DNA of 64,000 nucleotides from Oscillospiraceae bacterium. GTDB taxonomy: Bacteria > Bacillota > Clostridia > Oscillospirales > Oscillospiraceae. The stretch lies in contig JAHHRZ010000010.1 of the NCBI GenBank assembly GCA_020025515.1, positions 3,439-67,438 on the forward strand, given 5' to 3'. Below, one piece after another: positions 43,038-52,797 of the stretch. Both the position numbers and the translations under genes were made by a program. A model generated the notes under the pieces. It searched no databases, was not told the origin of the DNA, and was given only the letters and a program-made list of their open reading frames with translations. The number at the start of each line of letters is the position of its first letter. Position 1 is the stretch's first letter.

Positions 43038-43066
43038 ATTATAATTCTCCTGTCGAAAAAAGTCAA
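43038..43066 (-). promoter_or_regulatory. Promoter of the structured RNA
   Basis: Minus-strand TTGACT (43061-43066), 17 bases, TATAAT (43038-43043). Confidence 0.88.
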
Positions 43067-43097
43067 GTCTTGATTTGTAAAAATTTTGTATCCTATT

Positions 43098-43140
43098 AAA
43101 AACAGGCTGCCTGCCCCATGGAACGGGCAAGACAGCCTGA
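43098..43140 (-). terminator. Terminator of the ECF S component gene
   Basis: CAGGCTG (43104-43110) with CAGCCTG (43134-43140), extended inward by a second paired segment, followed by five U on the minus strand. Confidence 0.85.
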
Positions 43141-43154
43141 ATATTACAGAAAGA

Positions 43155-43964
43155 TCACTGGATTTTTTGCAGAAGCCCCGCCCGCTTCAGCGCAGGGCGA
43201 AGGGCCAGATAAAAGACAGAGGCGCAGATCACAGCGATAACGGCGTTGACAAAGGTAGTGACAGCACCCATCTTTGCCCAGATTTTGGCGGCCTCCTGAG
43301 GAACCCCAAGGACATAGGTTTTATAGAAGTAGCCCACCACGGGGTCCGCAACCACATTGAAGGCCATACCTGCCACGCAGGAAACCACAGTGCCGATGGT
43401 GAGGCGCTTGTAGTTGGATTCCTTGTCCAGATGGAAACAGCGGTTGGCTACCAGACCCACAATCAGGCCGATGCACAGCTTCAGCACAAAGGTCTTGGGG
43501 GCGCTGGTGACATAAGCGGTGGTGAGGTCGGCAATGGTCATACCCACGGCACCGGCCATACCGCCCCAGAAACCGCCAATAAGCAGGGCGGCCAGAACGC
43601 AGAACACATTGCCCAGATGGAAGGCGGTTTTTTCGGCTCCCACGGGAATGTCAATCTTGAAGAAGGTAAAGCCGATGTAGCAAAGAGCGGCAAAGAGGGA
43701 GGCCATGGCCAGGGTGTGGACATTGGTTTTCTTCTTCTCCAGGCTGCCGGACTTCATGCGCACCAGACCGGCGACAATCAGAATCACGCCCGCAACGGTG
43801 CCGATGAGGCTCAGGGAATAGGCCATTTTTTGGGAGTCGGCTGCGTTTTCTGCCTGTGCGGCCGGGGCGGTGGAAATAGAGCCGAAGAGCCCAAGGGCCA
43901 GAATGAGAATGCCCAGGACTGCAAGGATGATTGCATTAGTGCGCTGGTTGGGTGCGGATTTCAT
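43155..43964 (-). CDS. ECF transporter S component
   Basis: A 269-residue membrane protein. Two N-terminal helices (about 10-70) precede a six-helix ECF substrate-binding fold (about 85-260) with FFKIDIPVG and an AGAVGMTIADL segment. S components bind vitamins and pair with a shared EcfAA'T module, which is not in this window. The substrate cannot be told from sequence, and no riboswitch is seen upstream. GGAGGGATTCAC precedes the ATG, and a TATAAT box lies 25-30 bases upstream. Confidence 0.83.
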   Translation of the reverse strand: MKSAPNQRTNAIILAVLGILILALGLFGSISTAPAAQAENAADSQKMAYSLSLIGTVAGVILIVAGLVRMKSGSLEKKKTNVHTLAMASLFAALCYIGFTFFKIDIPVGAEKTAFHLGNVFCVLAALLIGGFWGGMAGAVGMTIADLTTAYVTSAPKTFVLKLCIGLIVGLVANRCFHLDKESNYKRLTIGTVVSCVAGMAFNVVADPVVGYFYKTYVLGVPQEAAKIWAKMGAVTTFVNAVIAVICASVFYLALRPALKRAGLLQKIQ

Positions 43965-44167
43965 GTGAATCCCTCCTATGTTTTATAGCTCCATTATATA
44001 CCGAACTGGCCATAAAAATAGTACCAAATAGCTTCTGAATCATAAGGCCAGATTCCGCACATAAAAGGGAACACCCCGGAGATTCTGAAAGCAGCGGTAA
44101 ATTCCAGTTGCAAAATTTCCCGGGAACAGATACAATAGAAGGGTTGATCGAAAGAGAGGAATTATCT

Positions 44168-46003
44168 ATGACTGAGTTGCTGCAAAGGATTCTCCCCACG
44201 GTCCAGAAGCCTGCCCGATATACGGGAGGCGAATACAATCAGGTGGTCAAGCCCCTGAGCGAAGTGGACACACGGGTGGCCTTTTGTTTTCCCGATACCT
44301 ACGAATTGGGCATGTCCAATCTGGGGATGCGGATTTTATATGGTGTAATGAATGAAATGCCCGGCGTCTGGTGCGAGCGGGTGTTTGCCCCCTGGGGGGA
44401 TATGGAGGAGGCCATGAAGACCCATGACCTGCCTCTGTGGGCCTTGGAAAGTCAGGAGCCCATCAAGAAGTTTGATATGATCGCCTTTACCATCGGCTAT
44501 GAAATGAGCTATTCCAATGTGGTCAATATGCTGCGTCTGGCCCAGATCCCCATTCACTGCCAGGAGCGGCAGGGGCTGGAAAACATGGTCTTTGCAGGGG
44601 GCGTGTGTGCCTTTAACCCGGAGCCACTGGTGGACTTCGTGGACTTTTTCTCCCTGGGTGAGGGAGAGGAAAGCACCGTTGAGATCGTAAGCCTCTATCA
44701 GAGGGCAAAAAAGGAAGGCTGGAGCAAGGAGGCGTTTCTGGAAAATGTGGCTAAGATTCCGGGGGTCTATGTCCCTTCCTTCTACAGCCACAGCTATCAC
44801 AGTGACGGCACCCTGGGTGCCATTACCCCCAGAGAAGGGGTTTCTCCCGTGGTGACCAAGCGGATTGTTGAGGACCTGGATCATGCCTATTTCCCGGTAA
44901 AAACCATTGTCCCCACCACGGAAATTGTCCACGACAGAACCAATCTGGAGCTGTTCCGTGGCTGCATCCGTGGCTGCCGGTTCTGTCAGGCCGGTTTTTC
45001 CTGCCGCCCCGTGCGAAAGAAAAGCCCGGAGGTCCTCTATCGGCAGTCCGTTGCGGGACTTGAGGATTCCGGCAACCACGAGCTGACCCTGGCCAGCCTC
45101 TCCACCTCCGATTATAAGGGCCTCAAAGAGCTGACAGACCGGCTGATTCCCTATTGTCTGGGGGAGAAGGTGAATCTGTCCGTGCCGTCTCTTCGCGCGG
45201 ACAACTTCTCTCAGGAGCTGATGCACAAGCTGCAAACCATCAAAAAGAGCGGCCTCACCTTTGCGCCGGAGGCCGGTACCCAGCGGCTGAGGGATGTCAT
45301 CAATAAAAATCTGACAGAAGAGGAAATCCTGGACACCTGCGCCCGGGCATTTTCCGGCGGATGGAGCAATGTAAAGCTGTATTTTATGCTGGGCCTGCCC
45401 ACGGAAACCGACGAGGATGTTCTGGGCATTGCGGAGCTGGTGTATAAAGTGGTAAAAACCTGGCACGCCCACGCCACCAACAAAAAGCGGGGCCTCCGGG
45501 TCCATGTGGCCACGGCCTTCTTTGTGCCCAAGCCCCACACCCCCTTCCAGTGGGAAAAGCAGATCACCCCGGAGGAGTATCTGCGCCGGACCCGCCTGCT
45601 GAAGGATGCCATGCGCAATAAATCCGTGGAATACAACTGGCATGCTCCGGATCTTTCCAGACTGGAAGCCGCACTGGCCAGAGGTGACCGCCGTCTGGGC
45701 AAGGTCATCCAGTGGGCCGTGGAGCACGGGGCCCATCTGGACGGCTGGGACGAGTATTTTCAGTACGACACCTGGATCAAAGCCTTTGAAGCCTGCGGCA
45801 TAGATCCCGACTTCTACACCACCCGGGGATATGAGGAAGATGAAGTCCTGCCCTGGGATACCATTTCCGTGGGGGTCAACCGCTCCTTCCTCCTGCGAGA
45901 ACGCCACCGTGCCTTGGAAGGAAAGGTGACCAAAGACTGCCGCCAGGGATGCAGCGGATGCGGTGCGGACAAGCTTTTGCAGGAGGTGAAGTGCGATGCC
46001 TAG
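44168..46003 (+). CDS. TIGR03960 family B12-binding-like radical SAM protein
   Basis: A 611-residue protein with an N-terminal B12-binding-like domain and a radical SAM core, whose 4Fe-4S motif is CIRGCRFCQAG. The C-terminus has a further Cys group (CRQGCSGCG). This family is usually encoded with DUF2344, as here, and near RNase E/G and rplU, which are absent. Its reaction is unknown. The start at 44168 follows GAGAGGAATT; the longer frame is upstream of the likely message. Confidence 0.9.
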   Translation: MTELLQRILPTVQKPARYTGGEYNQVVKPLSEVDTRVAFCFPDTYELGMSNLGMRILYGVMNEMPGVWCERVFAPWGDMEEAMKTHDLPLWALESQEPIKKFDMIAFTIGYEMSYSNVVNMLRLAQIPIHCQERQGLENMVFAGGVCAFNPEPLVDFVDFFSLGEGEESTVEIVSLYQRAKKEGWSKEAFLENVAKIPGVYVPSFYSHSYHSDGTLGAITPREGVSPVVTKRIVEDLDHAYFPVKTIVPTTEIVHDRTNLELFRGCIRGCRFCQAGFSCRPVRKKSPEVLYRQSVAGLEDSGNHELTLASLSTSDYKGLKELTDRLIPYCLGEKVNLSVPSLRADNFSQELMHKLQTIKKSGLTFAPEAGTQRLRDVINKNLTEEEILDTCARAFSGGWSNVKLYFMLGLPTETDEDVLGIAELVYKVVKTWHAHATNKKRGLRVHVATAFFVPKPHTPFQWEKQITPEEYLRRTRLLKDAMRNKSVEYNWHAPDLSRLEAALARGDRRLGKVIQWAVEHGAHLDGWDEYFQYDTWIKAFEACGIDPDFYTTRGYEEDEVLPWDTISVGVNRSFLLRERHRALEGKVTKDCRQGCSGCGADKLLQEVKCDA

Positions 46004-46664
46004 ACTTCTGTTTGAAAAGACGGGAAATGCGGTCTGGATCTCTCACCTGGATCTGATGCGGGTGTTTCAGCGTGCCTTCCGCCGGGCCGGAATCCATATC
46101 TGGCACAGTCAGGGCTTTTCCCCCAGAGCCCATGTGTCCATTGCCCTGCCCTTGTCCGTTGGCACGGAGAGTGTCTGTGAAATTCTGGAATTTGAACTGG
46201 CAGATGGCTTTTCCATGGAACCGGAGGAGATCCTGCGGCGTGTGAACGAGACGCTTCCCGCAGGGGTCCGGGTCACTGCCATCTGGGAAAACGGGCGGAA
46301 GCTGAAAGAGCTGACCCATCTGGATGCGGATTTGACTCTGGAATACGACAGAGGTGTCCCCCAGGGGGCAGGAGAAGAGATCACCGCCTTCTTCACCGGG
46401 GGCCAGCCCATTCCAGTTCCCAAGAAATCCAAATCCGGCAAGATGACCGATCTGGATATCGCCCCCATGGTGCTGAAATGCGCCGCAGAGCAGACGGATC
46501 CCCAGACGCTGGTTCTCCATGTCCGGGTCTGCGCCCAAAACCCCTCTCTCAACCCCATGCTCCTTGGGGAAGCACTGCGGCTCCATGCCCCCCATCTGGC
46601 CCCGGACTTCTGCAAAGCCCGCCGCCTGGATGTGCTGGACCAGGAGGGAAACTCCTTCCGATAA
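45996..46664 (+). CDS. DUF2344 (TIGR03936) protein
   Basis: A 222-residue partner of the upstream radical SAM protein, overlapping it by eight bases. The start MPRLLFEKTGNAVWISHLDL and the segment GFSPRAHVSIALPLSVG are typical. In other genomes this domain is often fused to the radical SAM protein, so the two probably act together. Function unknown. Confidence 0.88.
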   Translation: MPRLLFEKTGNAVWISHLDLMRVFQRAFRRAGIHIWHSQGFSPRAHVSIALPLSVGTESVCEILEFELADGFSMEPEEILRRVNETLPAGVRVTAIWENGRKLKELTHLDADLTLEYDRGVPQGAGEEITAFFTGGQPIPVPKKSKSGKMTDLDIAPMVLKCAAEQTDPQTLVLHVRVCAQNPSLNPMLLGEALRLHAPHLAPDFCKARRLDVLDQEGNSFR

Positions 46665-46688
46665 AATCTTTGAATATAATTGTATCAA

Positions 46689-46725
46689 ATATGGCACAGT
46701 CCCGTCTTGGGACTGTGCCATATTT
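46689..46725 (+). terminator. Terminator after the DUF2344 gene
   Basis: A perfect stem of about 15 bp around GGCACAGTCCC ... GGGACTGTGCC with a 5-base loop and a TATTTT tail. Confidence 0.92.
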
Positions 46726-46824
46726 TGGTGGATCAACAGTTGGATTTCCCCTATTATGCGCAACATAGAAAAGCAGGAATTGAGAGAAAACCACCGAAAG
46801 GAGATGATTTAAGAATTGAGTGGC

Positions 46825-47295
46825 TTACGCCTCCGATTTGTCTTTTTTCATAGAGAATATGTTCCTGATTCCATAGCCCATGCAGCCGCCGATACAATTC
46901 AGAATGAAATCGTCAATGTCACAGCTTCCCCGCAGGGTAAAAAGCTGCAAAACCTCAATCAGCAGAATGATGAGACGGAGCCACAGGAAAAACCGCTTGA
47001 AGGAGCGCTGCCTGTGAAACAGTGCAGGGAGAAAAAAGCCAAGGGGAACAAACAGGAGCACATTTCCAAGGAGATTGACATAGGCATGGCGAATCAAATA
47101 GGGATTGTTTCGTCTGTTCAAAATGTACAGATAGTTTCGGATGGTGAACAGGGGAATCACATTGAGATTATAACGCAGTGTTTCCCAATAGGTTCCAAAC
47201 AGGTCATTGGTGGGACGACTGAATAAGAGCCAGAATGTTACCATGGAGTAAAGAGCAAATGCGCCTTGCATCAGCCTGGATTTTTTGGATTTCAT
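46825..47295 (-). CDS. VanZ family membrane protein
   Basis: A 156-residue protein with four hydrophobic helices and the VanZ pattern: NVIPLFTIRNY, NLLGNVLLFVPLGFFLP, IEVLQLFTLRGSCDIDDFILN. VanZ gives low-level teicoplanin resistance in enterococci, but most homologues have no proven role. It lies 87 bases downstream of another small membrane protein on the same strand. Confidence 0.85.
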   Translation of the reverse strand: MKSKKSRLMQGAFALYSMVTFWLLFSRPTNDLFGTYWETLRYNLNVIPLFTIRNYLYILNRRNNPYLIRHAYVNLLGNVLLFVPLGFFLPALFHRQRSFKRFFLWLRLIILLIEVLQLFTLRGSCDIDDFILNCIGGCMGYGIRNIFSMKKDKSEA

Positions 47296-47382
47296 CGGCG
47301 TGGCGGCCTCCTTCTATATCCTGCGGCTCGCAGAGGATGGGATTCCTTCTATAGCCGTATGACAGGACAGGGAGGAATATGC

Positions 47383-47778
47383 CTAGTTACTCTCCTTGGA
47401 ACCGGCCCTTGTAGCCCAGACCTCAAGGGCCAGAAGAGCGGAAATCAGAGCGCCTATGGCACCATAGAACTGAACGCCCAGCAGCAGGGGCAGAAGGGAG
47501 GCAATCAGGGCCAGAATGGAAAGGGGAAAAAGCACCTTGGAGCTGCGCCGGCGAATCATGGCCCACAGGGCAGCTGCCAGAAGCGCGCAGGATAATACAG
47601 CGGTAATCAAAGGGCCGAAATTCCCATACCCAAAGGGAGTCAGACTGAAATAGGAACAGGTCCTTCGGACCCGTTCGGATGCGGACGGGGCAAACAGCAA
47701 AACAGCACTCCAGGGAAGCAGCTCAAGGACAATGGCCAAAGCCGGAAGCAATACGCAGACAAGCCTTTTTTTCATCAT
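47383..47778 (-). CDS. Small membrane protein of unknown function
   Basis: A 131-residue protein with four likely membrane helices (about 5-30, 52-76, 82-102 and 104-124) and a basic C-terminus. I recognise no family. AAGG lies eight bases before the ATG. It may share a transcript with the VanZ-like gene. Confidence 0.6.
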   Translation of the reverse strand: MMKKRLVCVLLPALAIVLELLPWSAVLLFAPSASERVRRTCSYFSLTPFGYGNFGPLITAVLSCALLAAALWAMIRRRSSKVLFPLSILALIASLLPLLLGVQFYGAIGALISALLALEVWATRAGSKESN

Positions 47779-47917
47779 CAGGACCTTCTTTCAAAGAGCG
47801 ATATTTCTGCGGACTCTGTGCTTAAAGAGCAGAGAAACAGCACGGTGTTCCACTAAACTCATTATACTATGGAATGGAAAAAAATCAACAGAAATCCGGA
47901 AAGAAGAAAACATGGGA

Positions 47918-47954
47918 AAACGGTGCGCCGAGACAAAGCTTCGGCACACCGTTT
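47918..47954 (-). terminator. Terminator after hprK
   Basis: AAACGGTG/CACCGTTT with an inner GCCGA/TCGGC stem; tail TTTTCCC on the minus strand. Confidence 0.65.
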
Positions 47955-47969
47955 CATATCCAATCACGA

Positions 47970-48917
47970 TTAAAAATTCTGACCCATGTTATGGTTGATG
48001 TGGTTGTTGATCTGTTCGGTAAATTCCACAGCCGCATTATAGCCCATCTTTTTCTGACGGTTATTCATGGCGGCAGCCTCCAAAATCACGGCCAGATTTC
48101 GGCCCGGGGTGATGGGAATGGTGATCTGGGGGACCTTTACTCCCAGAATATCCACCCGCTGATCTTCCAGACCCAGACGGTCATAGACCTGATGGTTGCT
48201 CCAATGGACAATGTTGATTACCAGATCGATCACATTTTCTCCCTTGACAGCGCCCATACCGAAGAGCTTTGCCACATTGATGACGCCGATGCCCCGAAGC
48301 TCGATATAATTTCGCAGCAGCCCCGGTGCGGTGCCCATCAATGTGTTGGAATCCAGCTTTTTGATTTCCACGGCGTCATCCGCAATCAGCCGGTGCCCCC
48401 GCTTGATCAGCTCCACGGCGGCCTCACTCTTACCAATGCCGCTTTCGCCCACCAGAAGAAGCCCCTCGCCATAGACATCCACCAGAACCCCGTGGCGGGT
48501 GATCTTGGGAGCCAGGGCGGTTTTGAGGCGGGAAATCAGGCTGGAAACAATATAGGAGGTTGTCTCCATACAGCGCAAAATGGTAATGTCGTGCTTTCTG
48601 GCCATTTCCAGACAGGCAGAGCCGGGCTCCATATCCCGGGCAATGATGAGAGCGGGGATTTTGTAAGAGAACAGACGATCAAAAATAACACGCTGCTGCT
48701 CATAGGGCAGCTTGTGCAGATAGCTGATTTCCACATTGCCAAGGATCTGCAAACGCATGGGCTCAAAGTGGTCAAAATAACCTGCAAGCTGCAAGCCGGG
48801 ACGGGAAACGTCCTCCACCGTAACCCGGATCTGGTGATAATCACTGGATTCATAGGCAACCGTAAGCTTGAATTCCTGCACCAACTGCGTAAGGGGCACA
48901 CCGCATACATCAGTCAT
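47970..48917 (-). CDS. hprK: HPr kinase/phosphorylase
   Basis: Phosphorylates and dephosphorylates HPr on Ser46, the switch of carbon catabolite control in Firmicutes. The protein has 315 residues from the ATG at 48917, which follows GAGGTGAAG; a GTG three codons upstream is possible. The C-terminal half has Walker A GESGIGKSE and the HprK signature around LLRNYIELRGIGVINV. No ptsH lies nearby. Confidence 0.94.
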   Translation of the reverse strand: MTDVCGVPLTQLVQEFKLTVAYESSDYHQIRVTVEDVSRPGLQLAGYFDHFEPMRLQILGNVEISYLHKLPYEQQRVIFDRLFSYKIPALIIARDMEPGSACLEMARKHDITILRCMETTSYIVSSLISRLKTALAPKITRHGVLVDVYGEGLLLVGESGIGKSEAAVELIKRGHRLIADDAVEIKKLDSNTLMGTAPGLLRNYIELRGIGVINVAKLFGMGAVKGENVIDLVINIVHWSNHQVYDRLGLEDQRVDILGVKVPQITIPITPGRNLAVILEAAAMNNRQKKMGYNAAVEFTEQINNHINHNMGQNF

Positions 48918-49111
48918 GTCCTTCACCTCACTGTATCTTTTATGATTTTTATGAATTCATTATACTGGGTTTGCCTCAGGATATCAATGATAAAAGAATA
49001 AAAAATTTTTTTCATTTACCTCTTGCAATTTCAACAATCTTCTGGTATTATATTAGCTGTGTCCGTTCGGACTTTTTCCAACGATTTCCCTATGGATTGG
49101 AGGTGCAGCTA

Positions 49112-49300
49112 ATGGCTAAGTGCGATGTTTGCGGCAAGTGCGTTTCCTTTGGCATTAAGGTCTCCCACTCCCACAGACGTTCCAACAGAATGTGGAAGCC
49201 CAATGTCAAGCGCGTTAAGGCGATTGTCGACGGTACTCCGCGCCATGTTTACGTCTGTACAAGATGTCTCCGTTCCAACAAGATTGAGCGTGCCATCTGA
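49112..49300 (+). CDS. rpmB: 50S ribosomal protein L28
   Basis: A 62-residue L28 of the zinc-binding type, with CDVC and CTRC. It begins MAKCDVCGKCVSFGIKVSHS. TTGGAGGTGCAGCT precedes the ATG, and a terminator follows. Confidence 0.97.
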   Translation: MAKCDVCGKCVSFGIKVSHSHRRSNRMWKPNVKRVKAIVDGTPRHVYVCTRCLRSNKIERAI

Positions 49301-49320
49301 TATTGACAGCGCAGTAAATT

Positions 49321-49352
49321 ACGGTATCACAGAATGTGATACCGTTTTTTAT
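49321..49352 (+). terminator. Terminator after rpmB
   Basis: A perfect 10-bp stem, ACGGTATCAC (49321-49330) with GTGATACCGT (49336-49345), then six T. Confidence 0.95.
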
Positions 49353-49440
49353 TTATATGAGTTCTATTCAGAAATGTATTAGTGCAAGAATCCTCCCGCA
49401 CCGGAAGGAAGCAGGAGGAGCAAAGACCGGAGGTGAAGAA

Positions 49441-52107
49441 ATGGAGCAGTTCAGGCAGCATCCGGATGTGCTGGAAAGACCCGGGCAAAGGGGACATCCA
49501 AAGCGGCCGCGGGGCCGTCTTACAATCTTTTTCGGCTATGCCCCGGGGGCGGGCAAAACCGCTACCATGCTAAAGGCTGCCCACACCGCCCAAAGCCGGG
49601 GAATCGATGTGGTGGTAGGCAATGTGTGGCCGCAGGACTTTCCGGAAACAGCCGCTCTTTTGGAGGGGTTGGAGGTTTTGCCCGGGCTGGAGACCGGGCA
49701 GAATCAGGGGCATATGGAGGAATTTGACCTGGACGGGGCATTAAAAAGAACCCCGGGGCTGATTGTGATTGACGATCTGGCCCATACCAATGTCAAGGGC
49801 TGCCGCCATATGAGACGGTATCAGGATGTTTTGGAGCTGCTGAATGCAGGCATCGACGTATATACAACGGTCAGCGTCCAGAACATTGAGAGCCTCAGCG
49901 ATACGGTGGCCTCAATCACAGGCCGGATGGTGCCGGAGCGCATCCCGGACTCGGTTCTGGACGAGGCGGATCGAGTGGAGCTGGTGGATGTGGAACCTGA
50001 GGCGTTACTCAAGGAGTCCCAGCCGGAACATAAGCAAACATTCCCCGTGGAAACTCTGAACGCTCTGCGGGAGCTGGCCCTGCACCGCTGCGCAGACCGT
50101 GCCAACCATGGGCGGGAGCCCGGGGGCGGAAAGAGCGGCGGGTGCTATACCGATGAACATATTCTGGTCTGCCTGTCCTCCTCTCCTTCCAACGCAAAGA
50201 TCATCCGCACCGCCGCCAGAATGGCCAAAGCCTTTCGTGGAACCTTTACGGCGCTGTTCGTGGAAACTACGGACTTCTCCGCTATGGCCCGGGAGGATAA
50301 ACAGCGGCTGCGGGATAATATGCGGCTGGCCCAGCAGATGGGGGCCAATATTGAGACGGTATATGGGGATGATATCCCCCACCAGATCTCGGAGTTTACC
50401 AGACTGTCCGGTATCACCAAGATCGTGATTGGACGAAGCGCCGTGACCAGAAGGCATACCTTCAGCAAGCCCACCCTGACGGAGCAGCTGATCGCCAATG
50501 TGCCCAATCTGGATGTGCATATTATCCCGGATCAGGTGACGGATACCCAGTGGTATTCTCCCAAACGGAAGAGGAGGGGTGCCGTCGTTTCCGTAATGGA
50601 TGTATTGAAATGCGCTTTGATTTTGCTCATAGCCAGCTGCATCGGTGAGGTGTTCCAACAGCTGGAATTTGCGGAAGCCAATATCATCACGATCTATGTA
50701 CTGGGCGTTCTGACCATTTCCATTGTCACCACCCAGCGGATCTACAGCCTTGTGGCATCGGTTTTGAGCGCCTTGTTGTTTAATTTCTTCTTTACAGAGC
50801 CGAAATTTTCCCTGGTTGCCTATGAACAGGGGTATCTTGTGACCTTCTTTGTGATGTTTGCGGCAGCCTTTATCACGGGTACCCTGGCTGTCAAGCTGAA
50901 GGGAAGCGCGAAGCAGGCGGCCCGGGCGGCCTATCGCACCAAGGTGCTGTTTGAAACGAACCAGATTTTGCAGGAAGCCACCAACAAAGATGAAATTGTG
51001 TCCGCCACAGCCAATCAGCTGATTAAGCTGCTGTCCAGAGATATTGTGGTATATTTTGCGGAACAGGACGGCCTGCAAGAGCCGATGGTATTTCCGGTGG
51101 ACAAGGCAAACCACAGAAAGGACTGCATCACCCAGGAGGAACGGGCCGTGGCCATGTGGGCCTTCCAAAATAACAAACATGCCGGTGCCACTACCCAGAC
51201 CTTCCCCGGCGCCAAATGCCTGTATCTGGCCATTCGGGTCAATGATGCGGTTTACGGCGTGGTGGGGATTGCGGTAGGGGAGCAGCATATGGATGCCTTT
51301 GAAAGCAGCATCCTTCTTTCCATCCTGGGAGAGTGCGCTCTGGCACTGGAAAACGACAAAAACGCCCACGAAAAGGAAGAGGCCACCATCCTTGCCAGAA
51401 ACGAGCAGACCCGAGCCAATCTCCTGCGATCCATCTCCCACGATCTGCGGACCCCACTGACCTCCATTTCCGGCAACGCCAGCAATCTGCTGTCCAATGG
51501 AGCGTCCTTTGATGACGAGACAAGGAAGGTCCTCTATCAGGATATTTATGACGATTCCATGTGGCTCATCAATCTGGTGGAAAATCTGCTTTCCGTCACC
51601 AGACTGGACGAGGGCCAGATCAATCTGCGCATTTCCGCGGAGCTGGTAGACGAGGTCATAGCCGAGGCCCTGCGCCATGTGAATCGGCTTCGCACGGAGC
51701 ATAAAATTCTGGTGGACATGCAGGATGAATTCCTGCTGGCAAAAATGGATGCCAGATTGATTATGCAGGTTCTCATCAATCTGGTGAACAATGCCATAAA
51801 ATACACCCCCGAAGGCTCCACCATTCAGGTGTCGGCCCGCAAAGAGGGAAGCTGGGCGGTGATTTCCGTGTCAGACGACGGTCCGGGCATTCCGGACGAG
51901 AGCAAGAAGGATATCTTTAATATGTTTTATACCGGAAACAATCGGATTGCAGACAGCAGGCGCAGCCTTGGCCTGGGACTTTCCCTGTGCCGATCTATTG
52001 TCAGCGCACATGGGGGCAGCATTTGTGTGTCAGATCGGGTGCCTCACGGAGCGGTGTTTACCTTTACCCTTCCGGCGGAGGAGGTACAGCTCAATGAGTC
52101 CCTATGA
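49441..52107 (+). CDS. kdpD: KdpD-like sensor histidine kinase
   Basis: An 888-residue membrane kinase with the full KdpD layout. The N-terminal KdpD domain has Walker A GYAPGAGKT (32-40), then come a universal-stress-protein-like domain (about 255-365), four close helices of DUF4118 (about 385-480), a GAF-like domain (about 505-640), HisKA with His667 in SHDLRTP, and a HATPase domain (N-box NLVNNAIKY, GLGLSLCRS). KdpD proteins sense potassium and c-di-AMP. No kdpFABC genes and no adjacent regulator are present; a KdpE-like regulator lies at 61723 behind trkH/trkA. The start at 49441 follows GGAGGTGAAGAA. Confidence 0.92.
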   Translation: MEQFRQHPDVLERPGQRGHPKRPRGRLTIFFGYAPGAGKTATMLKAAHTAQSRGIDVVVGNVWPQDFPETAALLEGLEVLPGLETGQNQGHMEEFDLDGALKRTPGLIVIDDLAHTNVKGCRHMRRYQDVLELLNAGIDVYTTVSVQNIESLSDTVASITGRMVPERIPDSVLDEADRVELVDVEPEALLKESQPEHKQTFPVETLNALRELALHRCADRANHGREPGGGKSGGCYTDEHILVCLSSSPSNAKIIRTAARMAKAFRGTFTALFVETTDFSAMAREDKQRLRDNMRLAQQMGANIETVYGDDIPHQISEFTRLSGITKIVIGRSAVTRRHTFSKPTLTEQLIANVPNLDVHIIPDQVTDTQWYSPKRKRRGAVVSVMDVLKCALILLIASCIGEVFQQLEFAEANIITIYVLGVLTISIVTTQRIYSLVASVLSALLFNFFFTEPKFSLVAYEQGYLVTFFVMFAAAFITGTLAVKLKGSAKQAARAAYRTKVLFETNQILQEATNKDEIVSATANQLIKLLSRDIVVYFAEQDGLQEPMVFPVDKANHRKDCITQEERAVAMWAFQNNKHAGATTQTFPGAKCLYLAIRVNDAVYGVVGIAVGEQHMDAFESSILLSILGECALALENDKNAHEKEEATILARNEQTRANLLRSISHDLRTPLTSISGNASNLLSNGASFDDETRKVLYQDIYDDSMWLINLVENLLSVTRLDEGQINLRISAELVDEVIAEALRHVNRLRTEHKILVDMQDEFLLAKMDARLIMQVLINLVNNAIKYTPEGSTIQVSARKEGSWAVISVSDDGPGIPDESKKDIFNMFYTGNNRIADSRRSLGLGLSLCRSIVSAHGGSICVSDRVPHGAVFTFTLPAEEVQLNESL

Positions 52108-52148
52108 GATTCCGGGGGATTGAGGCCGGAGAGCCGAAAGGAGAAAAC

Positions 52149-52709
52149 ATGCAGTGGCCAGATCAAAAGTGTCGGTGCAGTTGGGCAAATCCAAAGAATG
52201 AACGGTATATTCGCTACCATGACCGACAATGGGGGGTGCCGGTTTACCAGGACCAAAGGCTGTTTGAACTGCTGATTCTGGAATGCTTTCAGGCGGGCCT
52301 GTCCTGGGAATGTGTCCTTAATAAGCAGGAGGCCTTTGTCAGGGCTTTTGAGGGATTTGACCCGGAGCGGGTCAGCACCTTCGGAGAAGAGAAAATCACA
52401 GAGCTTATGGGAAATCCGGGAATCATCCGCAACAGAAGAAAAATACAGGCCGCAGTGACCAATGCCCGGGTTTTTCGGGAGATTCAGCAGGAATTCCATG
52501 GCTTTTCCCGCTATTTATGGGGCTGGACTCAGGGAAAGATCCTGTACGAACAGGGTCTGACCCACTCGGAACTCTCGGATGAAATCTCCGCGGATTTGAA
52601 AAAGCGGGGGATGAAATTTGTGGGCACCACCATTGTGTATTCCTATTTGCAGGCAGTGGGGGTGATTTATTCCCATGAAAAAGGATGCTTTCTGGAACAT
52701 CAGGATTAG
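52149..52709 (+). CDS. tag: DNA-3-methyladenine glycosylase I
   Basis: Removes 3-methyladenine from alkylated DNA. The 186-residue protein has CSWANPKNERYIRYHDRQWG at the N-terminus (first zinc Cys and the Tyr-His pair), FQAGLSWECVLNKQ for the helix-hairpin-helix region, and GMKFVGTTIVYSYLQAVG. It follows the KdpD-like gene by about 40 bases with its own AAAGGAG ribosome site. Confidence 0.94.
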   Translation: MQWPDQKCRCSWANPKNERYIRYHDRQWGVPVYQDQRLFELLILECFQAGLSWECVLNKQEAFVRAFEGFDPERVSTFGEEKITELMGNPGIIRNRRKIQAAVTNARVFREIQQEFHGFSRYLWGWTQGKILYEQGLTHSELSDEISADLKKRGMKFVGTTIVYSYLQAVGVIYSHEKGCFLEHQD

Positions 52710-52712
52710 AAG

Positions 52713-52763
52713 TTGGCAGCTTGGAAGGGCTTACAGAGCGAATCCAAGCTGCCAAATTTTTAT
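52713..52763 (+). terminator. Terminator after tag
   Basis: A 13-bp stem (52713-52725 with 52743-52755) and an A-TTTTT tail. Confidence 0.92.
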
Positions 52764-52797
52764 GTATTCTTCAGAAGCGGAGAACATGGGAAAGGGA

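Noticed and set aside
42714..43066. Small overlapping reading frames of 80-96 codons in the structured RNA
   Set aside because: They lack ribosome sites, overlap one another, and one runs through the terminator stem.
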